A stretch of 40,824 nucleotides of DNA from Mycolicibacter longobardus (GTDB lineage: Bacteria > Actinomycetota > Actinomycetes > Mycobacteriales > Mycobacteriaceae). The stretch's first letter is position 1. Each line of letters starts with the position of its first letter. Location: positions 1-40,824 of the forward strand of contig NZ_LQPG01000002.1 in the NCBI RefSeq assembly GCF_002102265.1, read 5' to 3'. Under the pieces are notes generated by a model. The model made no database searches. It was given only the letters and a program-made list of their open reading frames with translations, and was not told the origin of the DNA. This document shows, one piece after another, positions 14,633-21,233 of this stretch. The position numbers and the translations under genes are program-made.

Positions 14633-16231
14633 ATGACCACCACCAGTGTGACGACCGATGTCGTCATCGTCGGCTACGGCGCGGCCGGTACCTGCGCCGC
14701 GATCACCGCTCGCGAACTGGGAGCCGAGGTTGTCGCGGTGGATCGCGCCAACGGCGGCGGCGCCACCGCGATCTCCGGGGGAATCATCTACGCCGGCGCC
14801 GGGACCTCGGTTCAAAAGGAAGCCGGCGTCCCGGACTCCGCCGAGCAGATGCTGGACTACCTGCGCCTGGAAGTCGGTGACGCGGTCCGCCCGGAAACCC
14901 TGCAGCGCTTCGTCGACGGCAGCCCGGAGATGATCGACTGGTTGCAGGCGCGCGGGGTGCCGTTCAACTCCGGCCTGTGCCCCTACAAGACGTCGTTTCC
15001 GAACAACCGCTACTACCTGTACCACTCGGGCAGTGAGAACGCCGGAGCATTCCGCGCCCACACTCCGCCGGTGCAGCGCGGCCACCGCGCCTACGGCAAA
15101 GGGACTTCGGGAAAGCAGATCTATGCGCCGCTGGCCGAATCGGCCCGCAAGCTCGGGGTGGACTTCCGCCCGCACACGACCGTCACCGAGTTGCTGCAGG
15201 ACTCGTCGGGACGGGTGATCGGCGTGCGGGCCACCACCATGGGCCAGGCACCGCGGCGCATCCAGCGGCGCTACGCGCGCATGTCCGCACTGTCGTCGAA
15301 GCCCGGCGTCTACTACCCCCCGCTGCGCGCCGCGATGGACCGGCGGCTGGAGAAGCTGCAACGGCGCTACGGCCGGCCGATAGAGATCATCGCGCGGCGC
15401 GGCGTGATCATCTGCGCCGGAGGCTTTATCGCCAACACCGAGTGGCGCAAGCGCTACGCACCGGAGTTCAACGGCGGCCTGCCCCTGGGCACCAGCGGCG
15501 ACGACGGCAGCGGTATCGCGCTGGCGCAGAGCGTGGGCGCGGTGACCGACCACATGGACAACGTCTCGGTCTGGAAGTTCATCACGCCACCGAGTGCCTT
15601 CATCTCCTCGATCATCGTCGACGCCGACGGCCGGCGGGTGATCGACGAATCCCGTTACGGCGCAGCGGTCGGCCAGGCCATGGTGAAGAACCACGGCAGC
15701 CGGGGCTGGATCCTGGCCGACGCCCGGCTCATGTCCGAGGCCCGCAAACAGCTGCTCACCCAAACCCTGTGGTTCCAGCGTGCCCAGGGCGCCGCACTGA
15801 TGTTCAGCGGCACCGTGCGCGGCGCGACGCTGGAGCAGGTCGCCCGGGCCGCCGGCATCGATCCCGAAGGACTGCAGGCCACCGTCGCCGCGCACAACGA
15901 CGCGATCGACTCCGGCACGCAAGATCCGGCCGGCAAACCTGCCGACTTCTGCCGGCGCATCGACCAGGCCCCGTTCACCCTGATGGATATCTCGGTGCAG
16001 CCCAACGTGTTACGCCCCACCCCGATGCTCACGCTGGGCGGGGTCCGGGTCGACGAGGACACCGGCGCGGTCATCGACGCCGACGGCAGTCCGATCCCCG
16101 GGCTCTACAGCGCCGGCCGCACCGCCGTCGGTGTCGCGTCACGCTCCTACGTCAGCGGGCTGTCGATCGCCGACTGCGTGTTCGCCGGGCGGCGTGCCGG
16201 AGCCAGCGCGGCCGTCAACCGGCCCAGCTGA
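14633..16231 (+). CDS. FAD-binding dehydrogenase (fumarate reductase/KstD-like flavoprotein)
   Basis: A 532-residue flavoprotein. The N-terminal dinucleotide-binding fold is Val-Ile-Val-Gly-Tyr-Gly-Ala-Ala-Gly (residues about 11-19) with the acidic residue of strand 2 in Val-Ala-Val-Asp-Arg. Gly-Gly-Gly-Ala-Thr-Ala-Ile-Ser-Gly-Gly follows. The C-terminal Gly-Leu-Tyr-Ser-Ala-Gly-Arg-Thr-Ala and Ser-Gly-Leu-Ser-Ile-Ala-Asp-Cys-Val-Phe-Ala-Gly-Arg-Arg-Ala-Gly segments close the FAD site. The family includes 3-ketosteroid delta-1-dehydrogenases, but no sterol catabolism genes lie nearby, so the substrate is left open. M. tuberculosis has a similar uncharacterised protein (Rv0785, from memory). 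Confidence 0.85.
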   Translation: MTTTSVTTDVVIVGYGAAGTCAAITARELGAEVVAVDRANGGGATAISGGIIYAGAGTSVQKEAGVPDSAEQMLDYLRLEVGDAVRPETLQRFVDGSPEMIDWLQARGVPFNSGLCPYKTSFPNNRYYLYHSGSENAGAFRAHTPPVQRGHRAYGKGTSGKQIYAPLAESARKLGVDFRPHTTVTELLQDSSGRVIGVRATTMGQAPRRIQRRYARMSALSSKPGVYYPPLRAAMDRRLEKLQRRYGRPIEIIARRGVIICAGGFIANTEWRKRYAPEFNGGLPLGTSGDDGSGIALAQSVGAVTDHMDNVSVWKFITPPSAFISSIIVDADGRRVIDESRYGAAVGQAMVKNHGSRGWILADARLMSEARKQLLTQTLWFQRAQGAALMFSGTVRGATLEQVARAAGIDPEGLQATVAAHNDAIDSGTQDPAGKPADFCRRIDQAPFTLMDISVQPNVLRPTPMLTLGGVRVDEDTGAVIDADGSPIPGLYSAGRTAVGVASRSYVSGLSIADCVFAGRRAGASAAVNRPS

Positions 16232-16235
16232 ACCT

Positions 16236-16616
16236 TCAGTCCGTCGGGTCCTCGATCAGTCTCCGAAACCCGTTGGCCGGGTAGGTGTTCGCACCTGCGT
16301 GCCGAACCCGATCCGCCAGGGCGGTATCGGATGTCACTACGGTGATGTCCTGGGGCCGCTCGTCGGCTCGGACCAAGCGGACGATCTCATCGTCGGCGGC
16401 GTTCGCGCCGGCCCGCGGTGCCGCCGCGATCATCACGGTCGCGGACTCGATCGGCGGTGACGGTGGTTTCTCGAACACCACGGTCACCTGCCGGCCCTCC
16501 GCGGCCGCCCAGTTCTCGAGCCGCGTGGTCAACCGGACCATTGCCGCGTGACGGTCCTTCCACCAGCCGTCCGGGCGAGAACCGATCACGTTCATCGCGT
16601 CGACGATCCACCGCAC
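16236..16616 (-). CDS. NYN-domain (PIN-like) ribonuclease
   Basis: A 126-residue NYN/YacP-like nuclease domain. The first strand carries Val-Asp-Ala-Met-Asn-Val (Asp6, Asn9). Ala-Asp-Asp-Glu-Ile-Val and Val-Val-Thr-Ser-Asp-Thr-Ala-Leu-Ala contribute the other acidic metal ligands. It is a predicted metal-dependent RNase with unknown RNA target. The start is GTG at 16616, 7 nt after the -10 box TACCGT, so the mRNA is probably leaderless. The promoter overlaps that of the divergent enoyl-CoA hydratase gene. Confidence 0.8.
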   Translation of the reverse strand: MRWIVDAMNVIGSRPDGWWKDRHAAMVRLTTRLENWAAAEGRQVTVVFEKPPSPPIESATVMIAAAPRAGANAADDEIVRLVRADERPQDITVVTSDTALADRVRHAGANTYPANGFRRLIEDPTD

Positions 16617-16639
16617 GACTCCGACGGTACGGTGCGGTC
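16617..16639. promoter_or_regulatory. Shared divergent promoter with overlapping -10 boxes
   Basis: Only 23 bp separate the GTG of the NYN gene (minus) from the ATG of the enoyl-CoA hydratase gene (plus). The minus-strand -10 box TACCGT covers 16629-16624 with a 7-nt spacer. The plus-strand -10 box TACGGT covers 16628-16633 with a 6-nt spacer. They share the central TA at 16628-16629. Two polymerases cannot occupy both boxes at once. Confidence 0.6.
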
Positions 16640-17413
16640 ATGGAACTGGTCACCTATGAGTGCAATGACCACGTCGCGACCATCACCCTGAACCGGCCCG
16701 AGGCCCGCAACGCCATCAACGGGGCGATGCGCAACGACCTCAACGCCGCCTGGGACCGGTTCCGCGCCGACGAGGACGCCTGGGTCGGGGTTCTGACGGC
16801 CGCCGGCCCGGTGTTCTGCGCCGGGGCCGACCTCAAGGATCCCGCGGGCGCGGTCGGCACGTTTCCCGGCACGTTCTGGGAGAAGCCCACCATCAACTCG
16901 TTCGAGAGTGGCATGGAGCTGTTCAAACCGACCATCGCCGCCGTGCACGGTCCGTGTGTCGGCTACGGGCTGACCGGCCTGTTGTTCTGCGACTTCGTGA
17001 TCGCCAGCACCGACGCGGTGTTCCGCTTCCCGGAGGTGTCGCTGGGCGTGCCCACCATCGTCGGGGCCATCCGGCTGCCGCAGCGGGTGGGCTGGGCCAA
17101 CGCGATGGAGCTGCTGTTGACCGGAGAACCGATGAGCGCCCGGCGCGCCAAGGACATCGGCCTGGTGTGGAAGCTGGTCGACCCGGATGTCCTGCAGGAA
17201 ACGGCCCTGGCCTGGGCACGTACCCTCACCCGGGCCGCTCCCCTGGCCCAGCGGGCCACCAAGGAGGTGGCGTGGCGCAGCGCCGACATGAGCTGGATCG
17301 ACGCCGTCCGATTCGGCGAGACCATGCGCAAGGTGGCCGGGGCCACCGAAGACGTCGCCGAAGGCCTGCAGGCCTGGCGGGAGCAGCGACCGCCGCGCTG
17401 GCGGGGCCGCTGA
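16640..17413 (+). CDS. Enoyl-CoA hydratase/isomerase family protein (EchA-like)
   Basis: A 257-residue crotonase-fold protein. Cys-Ala-Gly-Ala-Asp-Leu forms the first oxyanion-hole segment, and Val-His-Gly-Pro-Cys-Val-Gly-Tyr-Gly-Leu the second. Phe-Pro-Glu-Val-Ser-Leu-Gly keeps the Glu equivalent to rat hydratase Glu164. The residue aligning with the other catalytic Glu (Glu144, in the Gly-Cys-Glu-Leu segment of standard hydratases) appears to be Thr. Standard syn-hydration may therefore be altered, and isomerase or another crotonase chemistry is possible. The leaderless start is ATG at 16640. It ends 3 nt from convergent tpx. Confidence 0.87.
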   Translation: MELVTYECNDHVATITLNRPEARNAINGAMRNDLNAAWDRFRADEDAWVGVLTAAGPVFCAGADLKDPAGAVGTFPGTFWEKPTINSFESGMELFKPTIAAVHGPCVGYGLTGLLFCDFVIASTDAVFRFPEVSLGVPTIVGAIRLPQRVGWANAMELLLTGEPMSARRAKDIGLVWKLVDPDVLQETALAWARTLTRAAPLAQRATKEVAWRSADMSWIDAVRFGETMRKVAGATEDVAEGLQAWREQRPPRWRGR

Positions 17414-17416
17414 CCC

Positions 17417-17917
17417 TTAGGCCGCGGCCAGCGCGGCCAATGCCGCGTCGTAGTTCGGCTCTTGGCCGATCTCCGGAACCAGCTCGGTGTAGGCAACCTT
17501 GCCGTCCGCGCCGATCACCACGACCGCCCGGCCCAGCAGCCCGGCCAGCGGACCGTCGGTGATGGTGATCCCGTAGTCCGCGCCGAAGCTGTCCCGGAAG
17601 CCCGAGGCGCTGGTGACGTTCTCGATGCCCTCGGCCCCACAGAACCGCTTCAGGGCGAACGGCAGGTCGTTGGAGACACACAGCACGGCCCCACCGGCCG
17701 CGGCGGCACGCTCGTTGAAGGTCCGCACGCTGGTCGCGCATACCGGAGTGTCCACCGACGGGAAGACGTTCAGCAGGACCGGCTTACCGGCGAAACTGCC
17801 GCTGTCGACCACACTGAGGTCGGTTCCGGTCAAGGTGAAGGCGGGAGCGGCCGAACCCACGGCCGGCAACTCACCCGAGGTGTTGATCTGGTTTCCACGT
17901 AACGTGATCTGCGCCAT
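17417..17917 (-). CDS. tpx: Thiol peroxidase Tpx
   Basis: A 166-residue atypical 2-Cys peroxiredoxin that reduces alkyl and lipid hydroperoxides with thioredoxin. The peroxidatic Cys60 is in Val-Asp-Thr-Pro-Val-Cys, the resolving Cys93 in Lys-Arg-Phe-Cys-Gly, and an extra Cys80 is present. These are the same positions as in the M. tuberculosis enzyme. Pro-Ala-Phe-Thr-Leu-Thr and the C-terminal Glu-Pro-Asn-Tyr-Asp-Ala-Ala-Leu are also typical. The ATG at 17917 follows CAGACT by 6 nt, a weaker leaderless promoter. Confidence 0.95.
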   Translation of the reverse strand: MAQITLRGNQINTSGELPAVGSAAPAFTLTGTDLSVVDSGSFAGKPVLLNVFPSVDTPVCATSVRTFNERAAAAGGAVLCVSNDLPFALKRFCGAEGIENVTSASGFRDSFGADYGITITDGPLAGLLGRAVVVIGADGKVAYTELVPEIGQEPNYDAALAALAAA

Positions 17918-17923
17918 GGCAAC

Positions 17924-17929
17924 AGTCTG
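17924..17929 (-). promoter_or_regulatory. Weak -10 box of tpx
   Basis: CAGACT on the minus strand, then GTTGCC and ATG at 17917. The two best conserved -10 positions (A2, T6) are kept and the spacing is the leaderless one. Confidence 0.35.
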
Positions 17930-17938
17930 CCAAGCGCG

Positions 17939-19078
17939 TCAATGGGCGTCCACGGCGGGCTGCTGTTGCTCCGCCAGGATCGGTGGGACGGTCGCCGCGG
18001 CCACGATGCTCAAGTAGGCAGCCGTGAAACACAACACCACGTACCACAGAGAACCCACCGGGTCGCCGTCGGCGGTGAGCCCGCCGGACGCGCCGAGGTA
18101 GTCCGGCAGGGCCGTCAGCCACAGCACGGTCATCACCGACAGGTACACCGCGGCGTAGCGGACCATCAGCGGATTGTCGTAGCGGCCGGCGACGAAAAGA
18201 TTCAGCCGCAGCCGCCGCCATTGACTGACCAGCACCGGTATGGCCACCGCCGCAATCACGAGAAGCTCGACCGCATAAGCGATCCCGAGCAACTTACCGT
18301 CAGTGGCGGCACCGAGCAGGGTGGCCGGCAACGGCAGGATGAAGGTCCCGAGCGAGGCCAGGATCCCGATGACGACGGTCCGCCAGATCAGCTGCGGCCC
18401 GCCGAACCTTGCACCCTGATCCACCTGGCGGCCGACCAACAGTTGGACGCTGAAGGCCAGCGACGCCGGCCACAGCGCCGCGAACACCACGACACTGCCC
18501 AGCGGCACCGAGGTGAACATGGGCTGGTTCAGCGGGTTGTCCACCGACCATTCCCACCAGCGCAGCTGCGGGCCGAGGTGGTCGAAGATCTCGTAGAAGG
18601 CGTGGTGGACGAAGCCCACGCAGATCGCACCCACGATGGTGCCGTAGCGGCGGAATACCCCCAGGATGCGGACGATCTCAAAGGAGATCGTCGCCATCAT
18701 CGGATAGATCGCGACGATGTACAGCGGCAGCCGGCCCCACAGGAATTCGACGCTGAACACGTTGTGCGCGAACATCGTGTCGACGTGATCAGAGATCCCG
18801 AACGCGCCCGGAAAGTACAGCGGCGGTTCGATGATCAGCAGATAGGCGATCGCCCCGAACCACAGCGCCAGGTTGGTGGCGTCCCCGCGGCGGTATCGCA
18901 GGATCGCGTAGACCAGCGCAAGCACCGCCCCGGTGATCACCGTGACCTCCAGGACCGGCAGCGTCCAGTTCTCCAGCTGCAGCGGATTACGGAATTCGAC
19001 CAGTCCCCCGGCTTCGCCGCAGGAGAAGCCCAGCGATTCGGCGAGGCGCTCGAATGTCGGTGTGCACAAGTCGGGCAT
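17939..19078 (-). CDS. Polytopic membrane protein, function unknown
   Basis: A 379-residue protein with roughly nine or ten hydrophobic segments spread over its length. It starts with a short soluble part containing two Cys (Asp-Leu-Cys-Thr-Pro and Phe-Ser-Cys-Gly). I cannot name the family with certainty; a resemblance to AveC-like membrane proteins of mycobacteria is only a guess. The ATG at 19078 shares bases with the stop of the upstream metal-dependent hydrolase gene (ATGA). The two are translationally coupled and probably act together. A longer frame to 19147 lies inside the upstream gene and is not used. Confidence 0.75.
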   Translation of the reverse strand: MPDLCTPTFERLAESLGFSCGEAGGLVEFRNPLQLENWTLPVLEVTVITGAVLALVYAILRYRRGDATNLALWFGAIAYLLIIEPPLYFPGAFGISDHVDTMFAHNVFSVEFLWGRLPLYIVAIYPMMATISFEIVRILGVFRRYGTIVGAICVGFVHHAFYEIFDHLGPQLRWWEWSVDNPLNQPMFTSVPLGSVVVFAALWPASLAFSVQLLVGRQVDQGARFGGPQLIWRTVVIGILASLGTFILPLPATLLGAATDGKLLGIAYAVELLVIAAVAIPVLVSQWRRLRLNLFVAGRYDNPLMVRYAAVYLSVMTVLWLTALPDYLGASGGLTADGDPVGSLWYVVLCFTAAYLSIVAAATVPPILAEQQQPAVDAH

Positions 19079-20004
19079 CAGGCGCTCTTCTCCTCTGCGG
19101 TGTACCACTTGGTCACGTCGTAGCCGTCGGCGTAGCGGGCGAACCACTCGTTGGCCAGGACCGGGATCTTCTCGTGGGCCGGTTTGTGATTGGGCAGTTG
19201 GCTGCGGATGATACCGGTCACCGCGGTGGCCATCTCACGCTTCGGCAGATGTTTGAACGCGTCGACCACCGGGCCCTGATCGGCCGGCCAGCCGAACGGA
19301 ATCCGTCGCCGCCAGGCCTGCTTGCCGCGGTAGGTGGTGAACAGTGACAGCGCGTCGACTTTGCGGTCCTCCAGCGGAACGTGCCGGTTGAAGCCCTCGC
19401 ACGCCACTTTGATCACGCTCATGACGTGCTTGAAGATCGACGGCGCCATCCGCATCCGGTACCACGGATCGTTGATGACGTGGTCGTAGATGATCAGTGC
19501 GGAACTGCGGTGCTCGACCTCTTCGACGAAGTGCCACAAGAACAGTGACGCGACCCGGTCGTCACCCGGCGCGAACAGCGTGTCGTCATGGTCGAGCATC
19601 AGTTTGAACACCGGGGTGAAGGTGGCCTCCAGGTCGGCGGTATAGGCCAACCGGTAGCTCAGCGACTTCTCCGCGCTCATCTTGTCGAACATGCCGTTGC
19701 ACTCGTCGACGGTCTCCTTGAGACCCGGGTAGGCCCTGATCAACGCTTTCGCGTGCCCACGGTGGGCCATCGAGTGCTGGCCCTCCTGGCGGACGAACGC
19801 GTCGGCCTCCTCGGCGACCGCCGGGTCGGTGATCAGCGGCATGGCCTCGGTGATCATGCCGCCGATCATCTTCTCGAATCCGATGGCCAGCAGCGACACC
19901 GCGTTGGCCATCGACGAGAACGCCGGGTTGGCCTCGTTCCAGAGGAACGGCACGGGGTACTCGGCGAAGGCGAAACGCAACTTGCGCACAATCAGGTCGG
20001 TCAT
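19078..20004 (-). CDS. Metal-dependent hydrolase with ferritin-like diiron motifs (PF10118-like)
   Basis: A 308-residue soluble, helix-rich protein. The residues Arg-Gln-Glu-Gly-Gln-His-Ser-Met-Ala-His (about 92-101) and Trp-His-Phe-Val-Glu-Glu-Val-Glu-His (about 156-164) give Glu-x2-His and Glu-Glu-x2-His ligand sets like those of diiron proteins. The family is annotated 'predicted metal-dependent hydrolase'; no substrate is established that I know of. A ribosome binding site TGAGG lies 6 nt before ATG 20004. It forms an ATGA-coupled operon with the membrane protein and is divergent from a TetR regulator that probably controls both. Confidence 0.8.
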   Translation of the reverse strand: MTDLIVRKLRFAFAEYPVPFLWNEANPAFSSMANAVSLLAIGFEKMIGGMITEAMPLITDPAVAEEADAFVRQEGQHSMAHRGHAKALIRAYPGLKETVDECNGMFDKMSAEKSLSYRLAYTADLEATFTPVFKLMLDHDDTLFAPGDDRVASLFLWHFVEEVEHRSSALIIYDHVINDPWYRMRMAPSIFKHVMSVIKVACEGFNRHVPLEDRKVDALSLFTTYRGKQAWRRRIPFGWPADQGPVVDAFKHLPKREMATAVTGIIRSQLPNHKPAHEKIPVLANEWFARYADGYDVTKWYTAEEKSA

Positions 20005-20020
20005 CGCTACCTCAACTCAG

Positions 20021-20050
20021 AACATACAACTAGACGCCTTCGCGTATGAT
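20021..20050. promoter_or_regulatory. Divergent promoter region, hydrolase operon and tetR
   Basis: The minus-strand -10 box TATGTT (20021-20026) serves the hydrolase gene, and the plus-strand -10 box TATGAT (20045-20050) serves tetR. CATAC (20023-20027) and GTATG (20044-20048) form an inverted repeat spanning both boxes. It is a possible, unproven, site for the TetR protein. Confidence 0.4.
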
Positions 20051-20056
20051 TGTTCG

Positions 20057-20086
20057 ATGCATCACCGTTGTCAAGCGAGTCGCTGA
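20057..20086 (+). CDS. Leaderless 9-residue upstream ORF coupled to tetR
   Basis: An ATG exactly 6 nt after the -10 box TATGAT opens a 9-codon frame, MHHRCQASR. Its stop TGA overlaps the tetR ATG as TGATG (20084-20088). If the mRNA begins at this ATG, ribosomes translate the peptide first and reinitiate on tetR. The reading frame differs from tetR. Mycobacteria are known to have many short leaderless upstream ORFs; this one is inferred only from spacing. Confidence 0.45.
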   Translation: MHHRCQASR

Positions 20087-20697
20087 TGGCACGCCGACGT
20101 GGCTGGGGCGGTAACCCGCCCCGCAACGACGAGGAGGCCGCCCGGCGAATCATCGACGCGGCCGTCGAGTTGGTCGCCGAGACCGGGTCGGCGGTGTCGC
20201 TGGCCGACGTCGCGAACTCCCTCGGGGTGATCCGGCAGACGGTGTATCGCTACTTCCCCACCGCCGAGGCCCTGATGCGCGCGGTGGCCATCGCCTCCGT
20301 CGACGGCTTCCTCGACCGGCTGACCGAACACGTGCGGGGCATCCACGACCCGGCCGACGCACTCTCCGAGGGTGCGGTGTACACCCTGGATGCGGTGGCC
20401 CGCTCCCCCCACCTGGGCGCCATGTTGTCGTCGTCGTCGGCGCACAACCGGGAGATGGCCTCCGAGGAGGCCCGCGCCTTCGGGTTGCGGATGATCGACC
20501 GATTCGACGTCGACTGGGAACAGCACGGCTACGACGAGGCGGCCCAGCGCGAACTCGTGGAGTTCACCCTGCGAATCATGCTGTCGTTCGTCGTGGCGCC
20601 CAATGATCCGGCTCGCACCCCCGATGAGCTGCGCCGATTCCTGCGGCGCTGGCTCGGCGAAGCGGTTGCCGCCCAGCCGCGACACCCCGCCGGCTAG
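20086..20697 (+). CDS. TetR-family transcriptional regulator
   Basis: A 203-residue regulator. The N-terminal helix-turn-helix is Val-Ser-Leu-Ala-Asp-Val-Ala-Asn-Ser-Leu-Gly-Val-Ile-Arg-Gln-Thr-Val-Tyr-Arg-Tyr. It is preceded by the Arg-Arg-Gly-Trp-Gly-Gly-Asn-Pro-Pro head found in a mycobacterial TetR subgroup. The C-terminal ligand domain is all-helical. I chose ATG 20086 because it begins this conserved head. An upstream in-frame TTG at 20050 overlaps the -10 box. It is divergent from the hydrolase/membrane protein operon, its probable target. Confidence 0.88.
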   Translation: MARRRGWGGNPPRNDEEAARRIIDAAVELVAETGSAVSLADVANSLGVIRQTVYRYFPTAEALMRAVAIASVDGFLDRLTEHVRGIHDPADALSEGAVYTLDAVARSPHLGAMLSSSSAHNREMASEEARAFGLRMIDRFDVDWEQHGYDEAAQRELVEFTLRIMLSFVVAPNDPARTPDELRRFLRRWLGEAVAAQPRHPAG

Positions 20698-20739
20698 ACC
20701 GTCCCCCATGCCCCCTGGGGTTCAACGGGAATATTTGAT

Positions 20740-20755
20740 ATACCCTACGGGGTAT
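20740..20755. promoter_or_regulatory. CsoR/RicR/CstR-like operator upstream of mmpS-mmpL
   Basis: ATACCC-TACG-GGGTAT, a perfect 6-4-6 inverted repeat. It matches the TACCC-N5-GGTA pattern known for the mycobacterial copper repressor RicR and resembles CsoR- and persulfide-sensing CstR-type sites. The likely -10 box TATCGT (20753-20758) overlaps its right arm, so a bound repressor would block transcription of mmpS-mmpL. No CsoR-family gene lies in the window. Confidence 0.55.
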
Positions 20756-20801
20756 CGTATTGATGACGAATCGGACCGGGAGAAGTCGGGAGGTGATCGG
20801 T

Positions 20802-21233
20802 GTGCGCACGATCATGAAGCGAGCGTGGGTGCCCGTCGTGGTCGCGGTGGCGGCGTTCGCCGGCACCCTTGCCGTGGTCAGTCTGCGCGGCGAGTTCGGC
20901 TCCGACGAGATCTTCCGCTGGGACGGCAGCGGTTCGCGGGTGATCGACTCGATCAACGAGAAAGAGGTCCGCTACGAGGTTTTCGGTCCGGGCGCGGCCA
21001 GTGGCTCGGTGAGCTACCTGAACCGGGAGACCCAGCCCGAGCAGGCGAGCTTCACCGGCCTGCCCTGGAGTCACACCATGACCACGACCAGTCCTGCCGT
21101 GATCGGCAACCTGGTCGCCCAGGGTGACGGCGACCAGATCGGCTGCCGCATCACGGTCAACGGCGCCGTCAAGGACGAACAGCTGGCCACTGGGCACCAC
21201 GCCCAGGTGTTCTGTCTGGTCAAAGCCGCATGA
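20802..21233 (+). CDS. MmpS family membrane protein
   Basis: A 143-residue MmpS protein: an N-terminal Lys-Arg-Ala-Trp-Val-Pro-Val-Val-Val membrane anchor (about residues 6-28) and an extracytoplasmic beta-rich domain with two Cys (Gly-Cys-Arg-Ile-Thr-Val-Asn-Gly and Val-Phe-Cys-Leu-Val). MmpS partners assist MmpL lipid or siderophore exporters. The start is GTG at 20802, because GGGAGGTGAT (20788-20797) is a near-perfect ribosome binding site and the resulting length fits MmpS4/5. An ATG at 20763 would add 13 residues before the usual N-terminus. Its stop overlaps mmpL as ATGA. Confidence 0.9.
   Translation: MRTIMKRAWVPVVVAVAAFAGTLAVVSLRGEFGSDEIFRWDGSGSRVIDSINEKEVRYEVFGPGAASGSVSYLNRETQPEQASFTGLPWSHTMTTTSPAVIGNLVAQGDGDQIGCRITVNGAVKDEQLATGHHAQVFCLVKAA

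Noticed and set aside
14543..15922. 459-codon minus-strand frame opposite the FAD-binding dehydrogenase
   Set aside because: Mirror frame of a strongly conserved flavoprotein; no motifs of its own.
14633..16231. Naming the flavoprotein a 3-ketosteroid delta-1-dehydrogenase
   Set aside because: The fold is right, but I could not confirm the catalytic Tyr set by eye and no sterol genes are nearby.
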